Below are positions 1-11,639 of a stretch of 64,000 nt of DNA, in pieces (the stretch's first letter is position 1; each line of letters starts with the position of its first letter). The notes under the pieces are model-generated. The model did no database searches. It was given only the letters and a program-made list of their open reading frames with translations, and had not been told where the DNA came from. The stretch covers positions 310,001 through 374,000 of the forward strand of contig OZ022596.1 in the NCBI GenBank assembly GCA_963669155.1. Reading direction: 5' to 3'. This DNA is from Arbacia lixula (taxonomy: Eukaryota > Echinodermata > Echinoidea > Arbacioida > Arbaciidae). The position numbers and the translations under genes were made by a program.

Positions 1-3000
1 ATGAATTGTTAATATTTTAATCGCAGAACATCCAAATACAGCTTAAACAGATAGATATTTACAACATAAAATAAGAGACAAGAACGTAACATACCGACTA
101 CCATGCGAAGAACCAGCTGCAGTACCGAGTGGCCAGATATCCTACATTTTTTAACGTCATCAGAAACCCACCCCGTAGCGCAGCCGAAACGTAGTGGGTT
201 ACGCCATTTCCTGACCCACTTTATCTGACACACTCTTTCTGACACACTTTTTTTGCCATTCACTCTGTACACGGGGCAGTTTTCATGGAACGGCCTCTGT
301 TATTGGCTACTGTGCTAATGAATATTCAAGACTATGGTATGACTTGTCGAACGTCGCGCCCGGCCAAAGAGGCGGCCAGGAGCTGGTGAGCTGGAGGCGC
401 GCGGCAATTTGTAACCTCATACTACGTGCGCTTCCAGTACCCATTTTTTTTTCAGCTGCATACTAGTACACTGCACGTGTGTATGAGATGGGTGCAGGGT
501 TGAGGTTCGAGGTGTAGAATTGGAAGCGCACGCACGCAATACATCGTTGACGTCCCTGGATGATGGCAGTACGGCAGTCGGTGAGTGAAATGGCAAACAA
601 ATTGACGACATACTAATGCCTGGCATGTGGGACTGGGTTGAAAGTAGGCAAATAATTTCTACACCATTTGTGGATATATTCTTCTTCTTCGTTTCCAGCT
701 TTTAACATTGCATCATACTATACTTTGTACTACATTTGACGATTCCCGCGGGTGAATTGTGTACGTATGTCGTCAATTTGTTTGCCATTTCACTCACCGA
801 CGCTTGCATTTTCATACTCAGTAAATATACACGAGTCCGTAGGTATATTATTTGTCTATATAACACTCTGCTCCGGTCAGGGTCTTTAAACTAATGATAA
901 ATCAAGATCAGGCACGCAATCAGGGATAACTCCGTTTCTTGCGAGGGGTAGGAATATTGGTGATACGATATCAAATACAAAATGCTAAATTATTCGAGAA
1001 AAGGCTATCTGAAAAGTGTAAACAAACACGCGTGGCCGAAAGCCCATCTTGTCCACGCGATGCGACGAACAATAGCGTATGCGAAGCATTCTGTACATGA
1101 GAAATAGGCATAAGCAGTAACTGCTACGAATGCGAGAGTGCACGCTCATGGCAGTGAAGAGGTAGTTCGCTAGCTAGCGTGTATAAAGCACCATAACAAT
1201 AGAGCTCATGCGCTTTTTATGGCACTGTAAGAGTTGAGAATTTGTTTAAATCATGAAACTTTTAATATGAATTCTTTTTATGAAGATAACATATTCAAAT
1301 ATTGCTGCCGAATGCGGATACATAACTACTCTTGATCTAAAAAAAAAAAAAAAAAAAGCAGTTTGTAGCATGAAGGGAGGTGGAGATATAATAAGGCGAA
1401 CAGAGGGTTTCTTGAATGAGTAATTTGAAAATCTAGGTAGTACATTTCCTGCTTATGGTAACTGCGATAATGCCTATTGTAGGGCAGTCTTGCAGACTGA
1501 ATTCCTGAGGTGCACACTGATTTATTTTCGGGACTCCTTGCCCACAGCAAGCTTTTCCATCATGAACGTAATAAACATTATTAACATAAAGTTCATTTGC
1601 ATTTCAAAGTTCACTATAAAAAAAAATAGGAATAAAAGGAATGGAGCAGGCCAAGTAAAATGTAGGAACCTTATTCACTAAGTCAACCAATAAAAGCAAT
1701 AACGATGAAGATGGCAGAATAGCTGAGGTGATTAAGTAATAACAAATGTTCAACAAAAAAAACCGCCAGATGTGAGGATGGAGCGAATGAACAATGTGAA
1801 TAGGAAAGGAATGAAGGTGATCAGAGAAGTAGTGTAGTGACAGATGAGATAAACATGAACATACGAACCTGTGTAAATTGGACTGAATACAAGCTGAGAT
1901 TGACTAAACACAAGTGAAAAATAATCAAACAAAATGGAAACTTAAATGGAAACGTGACCGTCTTACACTTTCAATTTCCGAAGAAACTATTATCGGGAAA
2001 TCAGAGAACTATTATTTAAGGAAATTATGTACAAAATCCATGCAAGATTGCGATTTAGCGAGGCATTATTTCGCAGAAAACACCACAAAAATACGCAAAA
2101 AAATAATTTTAGCGATGATCTATCCGTTCTACGGCAGCATTGAAAAAAAAAATTAATGCGGTCATCACGTACAGTTCCATACGTTGAAACCGGGTTGACG
2201 TGATAGTTAGCAATGTGATATCGTCCTCAGTAAAATTCCTTCTGCTGGCATTGCACATATAAGCACAAAGAAAAAGTAAGTTCCGCCCTAAGCAAAATAG
2301 CATAACATTTTATTAAAGAAATTTTAAGCAAAATAATTTTACCAGGTTGTTTCTTAACTTATTGAATAACTTATGGGTGAAAATCACATTAATCCAATTA
2401 ATCACGCATGCGTTGGCAAATTTTAAAGGCAAAAGCGTCACTTTTCAAAAGTCACAAGGGTAATTTTGGATTCTTTCATATGCATTTTTGAAGAATTCCA
2501 TTTTTGGTGCAAAATTTATTTCCTTTCAATGTTTATCATCCATCTCTCGATGCACTAACACATATCCTGACATTTAACCCATTGTTCTGGTTGAGTGAGC
2601 ACCCTTTAACAAATACTCATCCCTCTTGAGTTTGCAAAATATAGATACTGCGTTTTTCCATGAGGGGGTTGGGGGCAGTCAGCAGCACCCCAAGGGTTCA
2701 ACAGCTGAATCCATAGTTGGGGTTTTAAAGTTGCACTTCTATTAAGCTCACATTATCCACCCTGTAGGTTCAAAACTGCTCGTCCAAAGGTGCAGGTAGG
2801 CCTATATTGTTGCACCGTTCGGGGTGCATTTTTTTCACCAAACCGAACTCTACAGGATACATAATTGAATCCTAATGGGTGCATATATTTCGATCTGAAA
2901 AGGGGGTTCCTTTTGTAACCTTTTTACAGTTAAGGTATGTATCGGAGATCTCTTTAGATGAAGAATATGTTTCTTTTGTTGAACCTCCCTCGGTTCACCG

Positions 3001-3539
3001 AGTTTCGATTCCACGTGCAAAATGAATGGCACAGCGTGACCGTTATCCAATTACCTGTTTGAAAAAAAAATCATATTTAACCTGCCACTGGCCGAATAGA
3101 TCATCGTGCAAATGAAATACATCAAGGCTTCATCACAATAAATTAAAAGGTGATCTATTCAGTGGAACTTTTATTATTGGTAAAATAAGTCCGTACTCAG
3201 GCGATGATCAAACTATGATGTAATTAGCCTAGTTCAAGACGTTGTGATTATTGTTCGGCATTCACATACAAGAACTGCATGGTATATGCACACCTTATGC
3301 ACGCACGCGCGCACGCACGTATATAAGCGTCTAGTTCAAGTTCAAGAAAACCGTTCGATTTCTAAATTAGCGGTTATTCTTCATTTTTCTTGGTATTAGC
3401 GATTTGCCTACAGTTCTACCGGATATGTGATCCATTCTATCATTATGATGTTTTCGTAACATGAACAGATCAGTTGATGGAAAATATTCTCCAGCGAGCC
3501 AGTGATGTAATCAATCGAACGTAACGTGTCGGGATTAAA
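1..3539. other. Non-coding stretch without a recognisable gene
   Basis: No reading frame here shows a family motif; the open frames are short and lack codon-like composition. The stretch holds a long perfect inverted repeat (annotated separately), an A-run at about 1341-1358 and a short GCAC-rich patch at about 3298-3322. It reads as AT-rich intergenic or intronic DNA. Confidence 0.6.
577..801. repeat. Foldback: 37-bp perfect inverted repeat
   Basis: Bases 577-613 are the exact reverse complement of 765-801, separated by 151 bases. The arms begin GTCGGTGAGTGAAATGG and can form a perfect 37-bp stem. No transposase or flanking duplication is evident. It may be a foldback or MITE remnant, or a local inverted duplication. 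Confidence 0.85.
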
Positions 3540-4825
3540 AATTGAACCTTAATATGCACCCTTATTTCTTAATGTGTAAACATAAAATTATTCACTTGAA
3601 ATGTGTTTATCTGGAATATATTTAACACTGACAATGCTTCAAACATTGGCGCAGAGGGTGCCTGGTAGTGTGCACAAGTACAAATTCGTAAAACCCTTCT
3701 CTTAAGTTTATGTAATCGTTCTAAGTCTGTCCGATTCGAATTAATTCCCCATACAAGATTACAATAGTACAGATACGGCGAGATCATGCTACTATACATC
3801 ATAAATAAATTTTCCTGGAAGAGAGTATTTTAAGTCTGTATATCATACCTGCATTACGGCTGACTTTTGATAATATTACATTAATATGTTTAGACCATGA
3901 CAATGTTTTATTAAGTGAAATACCTAGGAAATTAACTGACGAACACTCTTCTACACTCTGTCCGTTAACAAAAAATGAAAGATGAATATCATGCAGTTTC
4001 AAGGGCTTCTTTTTAAAATGAACAAATTTTGTTTTCTGAACATTAATGGATAATCTCTAAGCTTTCAACCAATTAGTTACATTTAATAATTCTTTGTTTA
4101 TTACGGCAACAGACTCTAAGAGATTGCTTGATGAGTAAAATATACTGGTATCATCAATTGATAAAATGTTAGTATCGACGATGCGTTTGATATGCCATTG
4201 ATGTAAACTAAAAACAATAGTGGTCCGAATATTGCCCCTTGAATTACTCCAATGGATGTGTCAAGCATTGTGGATGAAACACTATGAACAAATGTAAACT
4301 GACTTCGATTAGACAGATAGTCACCATACCAATCCAAAGAAATACCTCGAAAAACCATATAAATATAACTTTGATAAGAGAATCTCATGATCCATGGTAT
4401 TGAATGCTTTCGACAGATCGAGAAAAATACCTAACACAGATTCATTTAATTTTAACGAACGCGTGATTTTTTTTCATAAATATTTAACAAAATATGTTTA
4501 CAAGAGTTGTTCTCCTTGAAACCAAACTGATATTTATCGAGAATAGTGTTCACTTTTAAATATTTGAATAATCTGTTGTACATTAATCTTTCGAGAAATT
4601 TTCGAGAGACAAGGTAATAGTGAAATAGGCCGATAATTGTCAAATAGGTGTGGGGTACTTTTTTGTGGATTGGCACAATTTTCGATACTTTTAGTTTAGA
4701 GGGAACTTTGCCTGTGATAATTGAATGATTAAATATGTTTCAGTGGTAATGCTATATAATGAATCACATTCTTTATGACCTTAGGACTAATGTTGTCGGA
4801 ACAACAGCTTTTAACCTTTTGCCAA
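3540..4825 (-). pseudogene. Non-LTR retrotransposon ORF2, RT 3' half (element A), decayed
   Basis: Several minus-strand frames in different phases together read as the palm, thumb and C-terminal part of a CR1/L2-type reverse transcriptase. Recognisable pieces, in order, are a VPIHKK finger motif, QFGFKEN, a degenerate G-V-I-Q-G-A-I-F-GPLLFLVYING palm segment, NFLGISL with a following thumb, and SPYLYYCNLVWG. The FADD-type catalytic box falls in a frameshift and is not readable. The frame is broken about five times. The C-terminal segment after FQINTFQVNNFMFTH is missing, so the 3' end was lost near 3540. In the family this protein primes reverse transcription at a nicked target; this copy cannot do so. 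Confidence 0.85.
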
Positions 4826-5995
4826 TATTGATAATTGGTCCTTCCGAAATAGGACATAAAAACAAAGAATAAATATTATTTGACAAAAGGTACTCACGAA
4901 AATATTTAGATGAGCTTGATTGATTAAAGCAAATTCAATAGAGCAATCCTTTCTAAACCCGTATTGGTTGGAACAAAGAAGATTATTACAAACTATGAAA
5001 TTATAGATACGATTGTAAACAACTCTCTCGAGTACCTTGGAGAATAATGGAAGGATAGAAATGGGTCTATAATTGCTACAATCTAAAGTGGGGCCTTTCT
5101 TGAATATGGGCACCCCTTTTGCGATTTTCATTTTGGAGGGGAACACACCAATTTGTATTGACAGATTGCATATATGTGCCAAAGGTCTGTTAATACAGTA
5201 TGTACAAGGTTTTACAATATCAACAGATATGTTGTCATATCCGGGGCTTTTGCCGATACAAAAACTTTTGATTTTTTGTACTACTTCTGGTTCGGTGACA
5301 GGCTTAAGAAATAAAGAAATGTTGCAAGCGTTAGGCATAAATTCCATGAAATGTATATTGGTTGGTGGTAAAGAGTTCGACAAATTTTGCCCCACGTTCA
5401 CAAAGAAGTCATTAAACACGTTAGTGATGGAGTATGGATTATGTATTTCAGTGCCATTATGAAAGATTGGGCCAGTTTGATTTGAGGCACGTTTACCTTA
5501 AAGTTTGTTTATGAATTGCTAAGTGTTTCTCAAATTATTTTTTAATTTATCAAAATTATCATGAAAATACTTTCTCTTGGAAAAACGAATGAGTGAGTTA
5601 AGTTTATTGCAATATTTTTTGTATGTAGGTTCGTTTTCCTCAGTGGGATAAGAATGAAAAAGTGCAAAAAGCATATTTTTTGTTTTTATTGAGTTTAAAA
5701 TGGCATTAGTTATCCATGTTTTTTTAATTTTAGGACGGCGGGTAGAACTTACCGGTTTTAGAGGCATGTGTAAATCACATATAGTTGAGAAACGTTTTAC
5801 GAAATAATCATATGCTTCATTTACGTCATTTGATTCAAGGACATCGGACCAGTCAGTGTGGTTTAATTCACGAAGAAATGATTGGATAGCGGTAGGAGTT
5901 ACCTTACGTCGAAATGTTTTTGGATTTGATTGATTTTCGGACTTTGCAAAAGATTGCTCTGTTATCTGGAAAATTGGAAAATAAGATGGAGCCAT
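4826..5995 (-). pseudogene. Second RT/linker fragment (element B) lying inside element A
   Basis: Minus-strand frames at 5519-6040 and 4811-5419 encode an endonuclease-to-RT linker followed by the RT fingers, with FFVNVGQNL, GVPIFKKG, NYRPISILPLFSKVLE and QYGFRKD. Element A on either side encodes the same protein regions in a diverged version: its linker stops near 5996 and its RT resumes with a DNIS motif near 4820. The same segment is therefore present twice in the same orientation. B has neither a 5' nor a 3' end of its own, so it is a fragment placed inside A by recombination or template switching rather than a normal target-primed insertion. Exact junctions are approximate. Confidence 0.7.
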
Positions 5996-7400
5996 TATGT
6001 TCAAATTCGGAAGGAATATCGGGTTTTGTTGATTTGCCATGTTTTTCTGATATTATTTTTATTACCTTCCCTGAGTTGTAGGTAATGTTGTTTACGTGCG
6101 TTCTTGATTATATTTCCTGCTTTGTTTCTAAGAGATTTAAAAAAAAAATTATTACACGATGTTCGCCGAGCAAGAAATCTTTTTATACAATTTATTTTTC
6201 TTTCTTATCATTTTAAGAATTCCTCTCGTGATCCATGGTTTCCTTGATACACGGTTTAATTTTCAAGTGATAACTTGGAATTGTTTCTCATATAACTCTT
6301 GGAAAATAGAAATTAATTTATTATACGAGTCATCGGCATCATCACTCTGAAAAACAGTGTTCCAGTCTTGAATTATCAGATCAGAGCGAAATCTATTTAA
6401 AGCAGATTCAGTAATTTTACGATATGAATGCGTTTTATTGCATTTGTTTCGCGGCTGATTTCCCTTTTTAACTATAGCTATCGGCATATGATCCGTTATA
6501 TCAGTATAAAATATACAGGGCGATAAATCAAATACATTGGTGAGTACGTTATCGATGAGGGAGCTAGAATGAGTAGTTGCACGTGTCGGGTGTTCGATCT
6601 GGTGAAAGAAACCATTGAGACCCGCAGTATTGATATTGGACAACACTTTCGATACATATTCCATATACTTCAAAAAATCATTAACGTTCGATTTGGGAGG
6701 TCGATAGACCACACCAAGCACAAAATATTTTTCATTCATGACATCAATTTTAACCAAGAGTACTTCACACGCACTACATTCTAGGACTAAATCATTTCTT
6801 AGTTTATAACTCAGGTTATTCTTTAAAAGTAAACCCACTCACCCGCCTTTACCAAGAGGTCTATTACGATTGATAAAAGTATACCCACTGAGATGATACA
6901 AAGATTCTGTAGATGAATTTAACCATGATCTGTAAAAGCTATGGTAGAGAATTATACATTCAGAGTTTCGAGAAAAACAGAAATATTATCAATTTTTTTA
7001 CAAGACTTCTTGAATTAAACTGAATTGTACTGAAATTGCTTGACGCGTTTCCAAATGCACTAATAATCTTCCAAATAATATATGCATTTATCAACTTTCA
7101 TTTCTACATTATCTACAAACAGTTTGTTGGCATCGTTATTATCCTCCTCTTCATCATCGGAATTACACATTGTTAACATGTCTTTATATAATAAACAAGA
7201 AACAGCAGAGGGATCATTACCAAATGGAACACATTCGAATAATACTGAATCATGTACTGAGTAAAATGGAAATACATTTGAAACGCATTTTTGGCAATAA
7301 CAAGCAACATCATTTATATCATGTTCACAATTACTCTCAGGAAAGGATCAAAGGTGTAATCATTGGGGAAAACAGGGTCTAGAGAAGGCATATAAAAGAC
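5996..7400 (-). pseudogene. Non-LTR retrotransposon ORF2 N-terminus and endonuclease (element A), decayed
   Basis: The frame at 6263-6838 reads as an apurinic-type endonuclease/exonuclease/phosphatase domain: VGLLLKNNL, FVLGVVYRPPKS, PTRAT, SLIDNVLTN and a TDH box in place of the usual SDH. The N-terminal part continues on the minus strand to about 7080 (SWLNSSTESLYHLSGYTF), and an acidic segment typical of ORF2 N-termini lies at about 7090-7200. The segment that should hold the catalytic GDFN motif has been deleted between LSNINTAG and the PTRAT box. Downstream an ORF2 linker (NIIKNARKQHYLQL) continues to about 5996, where the foreign fragment B begins. This is a dead copy. Confidence 0.8.
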
Positions 7401-7539
7401 AATAAACTCACAATACTTCAAATGTCACCAATTTACAAAAGGAAAAAAAATCAAAACAAGTTGAAAAACGAGTTCTCTTTCAAAAGAATTTGTAAAATAA
7501 AGAATGTCAGGTGTATTTACAATTAACCTTCATCCAGTT

Positions 7540-8090
7540 TTAGTACCATAAGTCCAAATGATTTTCTTTATCGTCTTTCCTCCCGTTGCTTGAAGCAACA
7601 CAACAACACGTCCTCCTGAAGTCCAGGCGTCGCGAACTTTGTCATGTTTCTTCGCCGTCTACAGGAGTTCCTGATTCGTGCGTGTTAGCGCTTCATCGAT
7701 GGCCATTCCCGTTCCCTTCAGCCGTCTGCGAGCGCTGGTGATTTCATTGCGCTTGCGATATGTGGTGAACTTTACTATGATTGCCCTCGGTCTCTGATTC
7801 CGGTGCGCTTCCCGCGAACGGGTTTCCAAGTTGGTAGATGCCGACATAGGCGCGGATGCGGATGCGTACGACGATGCAACTGATGATGGGGAACTACTGG
7901 CAACACCTCCCCCGTCTGAAGTGACGTCATTATACTTCCGGGAAGCGACACGATGAGAGCGATCTATATCGTTTGGGGTTATCGCTATGTTGAGGCTTTC
8001 GCTGACAATCGTACAAAGGAGCTGATCTGTGTCCTCATTCCCCCCTTCGATTTTTTTTGATGCCGTAGAACTTCAAGCAGTTACGTCTTG
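7540..8090 (-). pseudogene. L1-type ORF1 remnant of element A
   Basis: The open frame at 7659-7847 contains PRAIIVKFTTYRKRNEITSARR and RLKGTGMAIDEALTRTNQELL, the C-terminal half of an RRM-type, L1-like ORF1 protein. The tail continues in another frame to about 7545 with VRDAWTSGGRVVVLL. The upstream part toward 8090 holds a shorter match to the coiled-coil end. ORF1 proteins of this type are RNA-binding chaperones of the retrotransposon RNP. Position and strand fit the ORF1 of the element whose ORF2 lies at 3540-7400. The frame is broken and non-functional. Confidence 0.75.
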
Positions 8091-8191
8091 AGTATTGTTC
8101 AGACTCATTCATTTCTATGCGAAGGTTAGAAAGGGCTGTTTCATGGATTTTCATCAGGCGATTCATTCGTTGGTGCTCAGATTTTTTATCC

Positions 8192-8530
8192 CGTACACAC
8201 ACAACCTAAACGGGTCAATTCCTGTCCTGACTAGCATTAAACTAGTCGAGCAAGTTAGTAAAATTTGCTTTACTGACATGATGATAGCAAAATACGGCAA
8301 TGTGGCTATAGTATGCTATACTAGATTAAATCAGGTCATGGTTTACAAACCCACAGCTAGTAAATCAAGCCTGACTAGCATAAGATTGTATGCTCTACTA
8401 GCATGCAGTCATGTCGACTAGTTTGCAGTTAAACGCCAAGAACTAGCATGTCATAGTCAAAGTGGAGGAACAAGCGCAAAGCTAGTCAAACTATCATGTG
8501 TCAGCTCAGCGCCTCTAGGCTGGCCTCCCC
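8192..8530 (-). repeat. CTAG-dense dispersed repeat, copy 1
   Basis: About ten CTAG tetramers fall in roughly 310 bases, in contexts such as GACTAGCAT and ACTAGTC, where one or two would be expected. The left end, TACACACACAACCTAAA, matches the reverse complement of the right end of the 20161-20710 repeat. The two are therefore copies of one family in opposite orientation. The overlapping open frame at 8095-8421 is not a gene. Confidence 0.65.
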
Positions 8531-9628
8531 TCAATCTTCGTGCACACGACGCGATGTTACGTAGGCCTCACTTTTTCGCGCGCTTTTTGCTCTACACACA
8601 AAGAGTACGTGTGATCGTGAGATATGATTGGTACGGGTGCGCGCCTTGATCGAATCTCGTCACGTGGGACCAACACTGTAAAACCATGTACAACACGGTA
8701 ACCATGCTCGTGCACACCCTTTCAAAAAGTACCCTTAACTAGGATTCGCGGAGCTCAAAAAAGCTACCCTTAACTAGGACTTTTTTCTCCCCAGCAAACC
8801 CTTAATGTACAACACTGGTAACCCCCCCCCCCCCCCCCCCCCCCCCCTTCAGACCTCGGCCGCCTATCGCGCGACAGGCGCCAAATTTTGCAGGAACATC
8901 ACGCCGGATTTATTCTGTCAGACTGTACGGTTAGAATCTCAAAAAAAGTGAATTTTCAATTTTTGATTCATTAATTATGCTAATTTACGCATAGAGTCAT
9001 ACTTTTTGCTCTAAATCACTAAATAAAGCTCCTAGAATGCTGTTTTTTGTGTAAATATTCTTTGTAGCATTCCTTATATTGAATTTGAATAAAAAAAATT
9101 GATATTGAAATTAGTTTCTTATGTATTTCATTGTTTAGGAATTTCGTATGTATTTCTTTGTTTTTCGACTTCAGTTGTTTTTTTCCGCTGTATTTATTGC
9201 AGACCTTTTTAACACATCATTTTGCTACAATGAATTGATTCCAGGAAATGAACATGAAAATAATGATATGAATATGATGCTAAGATACAATTTGTATTGA
9301 CTTTGTACCCCAAATCACGTTTTCGACCAATTTTCGGCTTGACAATTTTTTTTTGAAGGGGCGTGGCTTAAAAACGGTCTAATACATCTATTGTATTCAC
9401 TCTTTGTATATTGATCAGCATGCGTCATTCTTATTCCCTTGTGTGTACATTTGTGTATGTTAATAGGACTATTCTAGATCCATAGATGGATTTGAAGAGC
9501 ATCTGACTTAGAGTTCCTCTTTTGTGGGGATGGTGTTAAACATACATGTAGGACAAAAAAAAAATTATTTGTGAAAATAACCCTAGAAATATGTATGAAA
9601 TACTAAATAGCTTTTCCTTACATTTCAG
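8531..9628. other. Non-coding stretch with a long C-run
   Basis: No gene is visible. A C-run occupies about 8821-8847. Around 8700-8820 the phrase CCCTTAACTAGGA recurs twice. The right end has intron-like composition with a polypyrimidine stretch before the acceptor at 9628. Confidence 0.5.
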
Positions 9629-9913
9629 GCAAAGTCTCCGGTTTACTTGATGATGGACAATGCTGACATCATGGACGCAACGTTTGAGGTAATGGCGAGC
9701 GGAGAAGCCATTGCGCATAGTGATGACCTCTTAACTGCTGCAGCTTTGTGGATGGCCGTCTTCTACGTGTTCAATCTAGCGTATCCTGCCTGTGTGGCTA
9801 AGACCCTCCTCTTCTGCCAGAAGATCCTGCTGAATATCCAGGATGAGGAGGCAGCTCCAAGACCCATTGTCACACTTACAAGTAAACTTAACAGCTTTAA
9901 CGAAAGTTGTTAG
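9629..9913 (+). CDS. Probable terminal coding exon of a host gene (uncharacterised)
   Basis: A polypyrimidine tract and CAG acceptor end at 9628. The sequence is then open in phase 0 for 94 codons to a TAG at 9911-9913. The peptide begins AKSPVYLMMDN and contains DLLTAAALWMAVFYVFNLAYP followed by KTLLFCQKILLNIQ and a VTLTSKLN end. From memory it resembles the conserved C-terminal segment of multi-copy uncharacterised metazoan proteins, often with zinc fingers, in which a DLL...FNxxYP...TLxFxQ pattern is shared; this is not verified. Codon use is balanced and GC is higher than the flanks. No upstream exon was identified in the window. An alternative donor (CAAGTAAAC) lies near 9889. Confidence 0.6.
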   Translation, partial: AKSPVYLMMDNADIMDATFEVMASGEAIAHSDDLLTAAALWMAVFYVFNLAYPACVAKTLLFCQKILLNIQDEEAAPRPIVTLTSKLNSFNESC

Positions 9914-10180
9914 AATTGAGTAGGGCCCCGTTGCATGAAACTTACCATTAAAATTTATGAAAACAATAAAATACATAAGAAATTTACGAAGCAATAAAAT
10001 ACAAAGGAATTAATTTGGAATTTGCAGATTTGACCATGTCAAAATGTTTATAATGCTTACAAGAAACTTTTTTTTACCAAAAATTGGCCTTCAGAGATCT
10101 TATTTGTTGGACATATTAATAAATTTTTCAAAACAAGCATCTACTTTGCATAAACAAATATTAATAAATATTAATAATTT

Positions 10181-10914
10181 CAATTCAATTCAATTCAATT
10201 CTTTATTCATTTAACACACAAGAATAAACAACTTTCATGAACAATGAGTATAAGGCATCACCAGAAAGCCGATGGCTTGTGAGATGTGACAACCTTTAAC
10301 ATGTGGTTCAAAACACATAAGTATAAGGTCCTTAATTTAAATGACATACAGTAAGATGAACCCAAGTACACAAATTACATAAAAATACACAGTTAAAAAA
10401 TATATATCAAAGAGAGACTAATACAAGCAAATACAATCGAAGCAAAAAAACAAGAACAAAAAACAAAGACAAATACAAAGCAAAAAACAAATACAAACAC
10501 AAACGAATGTTTACCAGCTAAGACAATAATCAACAGAGTAAACAGTATGTGATATCAAAATGTCGAAATATAATGCGGCTATGTATACCTCCATATATGT
10601 ATACCCCTCCACACGCCCTGAGGTCAACTTGAGTTACAACAAAATTATGTGACTACGCACCACCCAAGCAAGGTCGAAAAACCTCCGCGTGCTCAATCAT
10701 TTCAATAGTATGAGTGAGTTAATAAATTTGTTGCGGAGGAAAATTACCTTGCGACCTGCCAAAGTTGTATGCACGATCATTCTACTTGCTCTTGGGTGCG
10801 TCGCAGTATCACAACTATCCTCAATCCTGACTTTTCACCATAAAGAGCGTGAGGCTCTAAAACTAAATAGTACTTAATTAACTATATGTGTTAAAACACC
10901 AAGAAGCTCGCTCT
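10181..10914 (-). mobile_element. 3' tail region of a truncated non-LTR element
   Basis: On the minus strand the sequence ends in about four ATTGA repeats (plus strand CAATT repeats, 10181-10201). This is the kind of microsatellite tail made by L2/CR1-clade elements. Upstream toward 10914 there is no RT coding. The RT half of the element has been lost, or this is an unrelated 3' UTR joined to the endonuclease fragment. A separate plus-strand open frame at 10711-10877 lies inside it. Confidence 0.55.
10711..10877 (+). CDS. Possible exon encoding a type II membrane-anchor N-terminus
   Basis: The plus-strand frame from the ATG at 10711 encodes a short basic tail (LLRRKITLRPAK), then about 19 hydrophobic residues (VVCTIILLALGCVAV...), then a polar stretch ending at a TAA (10875-10877). 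This is the layout of a signal-anchor, as in Golgi glycosyl- or sulfotransferases. A possible donor, AGC/GTGAGG, lies near 10847-10853. No continuation was found, and it lies in retrotransposon debris on the opposite strand, so a chance frame is a real possibility. Confidence 0.25.
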
Positions 10915-11559
10915 TTATGTAATAAGAGGATAGAAGCCGTGACTATACATAACACCTAAGAAGTCATTGGTATGAGAACTTACAGTATATTTCAATATAT
11001 CAAAATTGAAGTCACCAACAATGTAACATAACTTATTTTCCCTAGCTATGGTTTCTACACACTCTCCAAGCATTTCATTGAATGACACAGGGTCTGAGTT
11101 AGGGGCTTTATACACAACACCAATTACAACATTTTTTCCATGTTTCAGATCAATTTCAACGAACAAAGTGTCAGTAGATTCGTTACAGAAAACTAAGTCA
11201 TTTCTCTCACGAAATGAAAATAAAGCATTGACATACATACAAACGCCACCTCCCCGTCTCCCCTCACGTGATTTATGAACAAGTGTATAATCTTTTATAT
11301 TGTAAATAGACGGTACATCAGATTTGAGCCATGTCTCAGAAAAAGCATATATTGAAAATTTGTGGTTTAGATTATTTATGTAGTCACAAATCGCATCATA
11401 TTTAGCGGGTAAGCTTTGGGCATTTAGGTGAAAAATAGACAATTGTCTGTCACATTCATTTGCATCAATGTTTGCATTAAAGGTATCAGTAAAGTAATAG
11501 TCACATGTTCCTTCCAAGTAATCTTCTATGTCATCTGCTATATCAAACATAAATAACAT
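10915..11559 (-). pseudogene. Non-LTR retrotransposon endonuclease domain, isolated
   Basis: 214 open codons encode the N-terminal part of ORF2. There is an acidic leader, then IFHLNAQSLPAKYD, the SETWL motif with catalytic Glu, a GGGVCMYV loop, VIGVVYKAPNS and an intact IVGDFNFDIL motif. The frame stops where the PTR and SDH boxes should follow, and no RT domain comes after it. In the family this domain nicks target DNA. The copy is a fragment of an element transcribed leftward, related in architecture to the elements at 3540-8090 and 15803-18207. Confidence 0.85.
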
Positions 11560-11639
11560 AAATAAACCGTACTCTGTAATTTTTTTCAGTAGTAATACTC
11601 TTTAGATGTGTCTTCACATCGATGCAAAATTTCAACCCA

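Noticed and set aside
5073..5462. 129-codon plus-strand frame
   Set aside because: Antisense shadow of the RT fragment on the minus strand.
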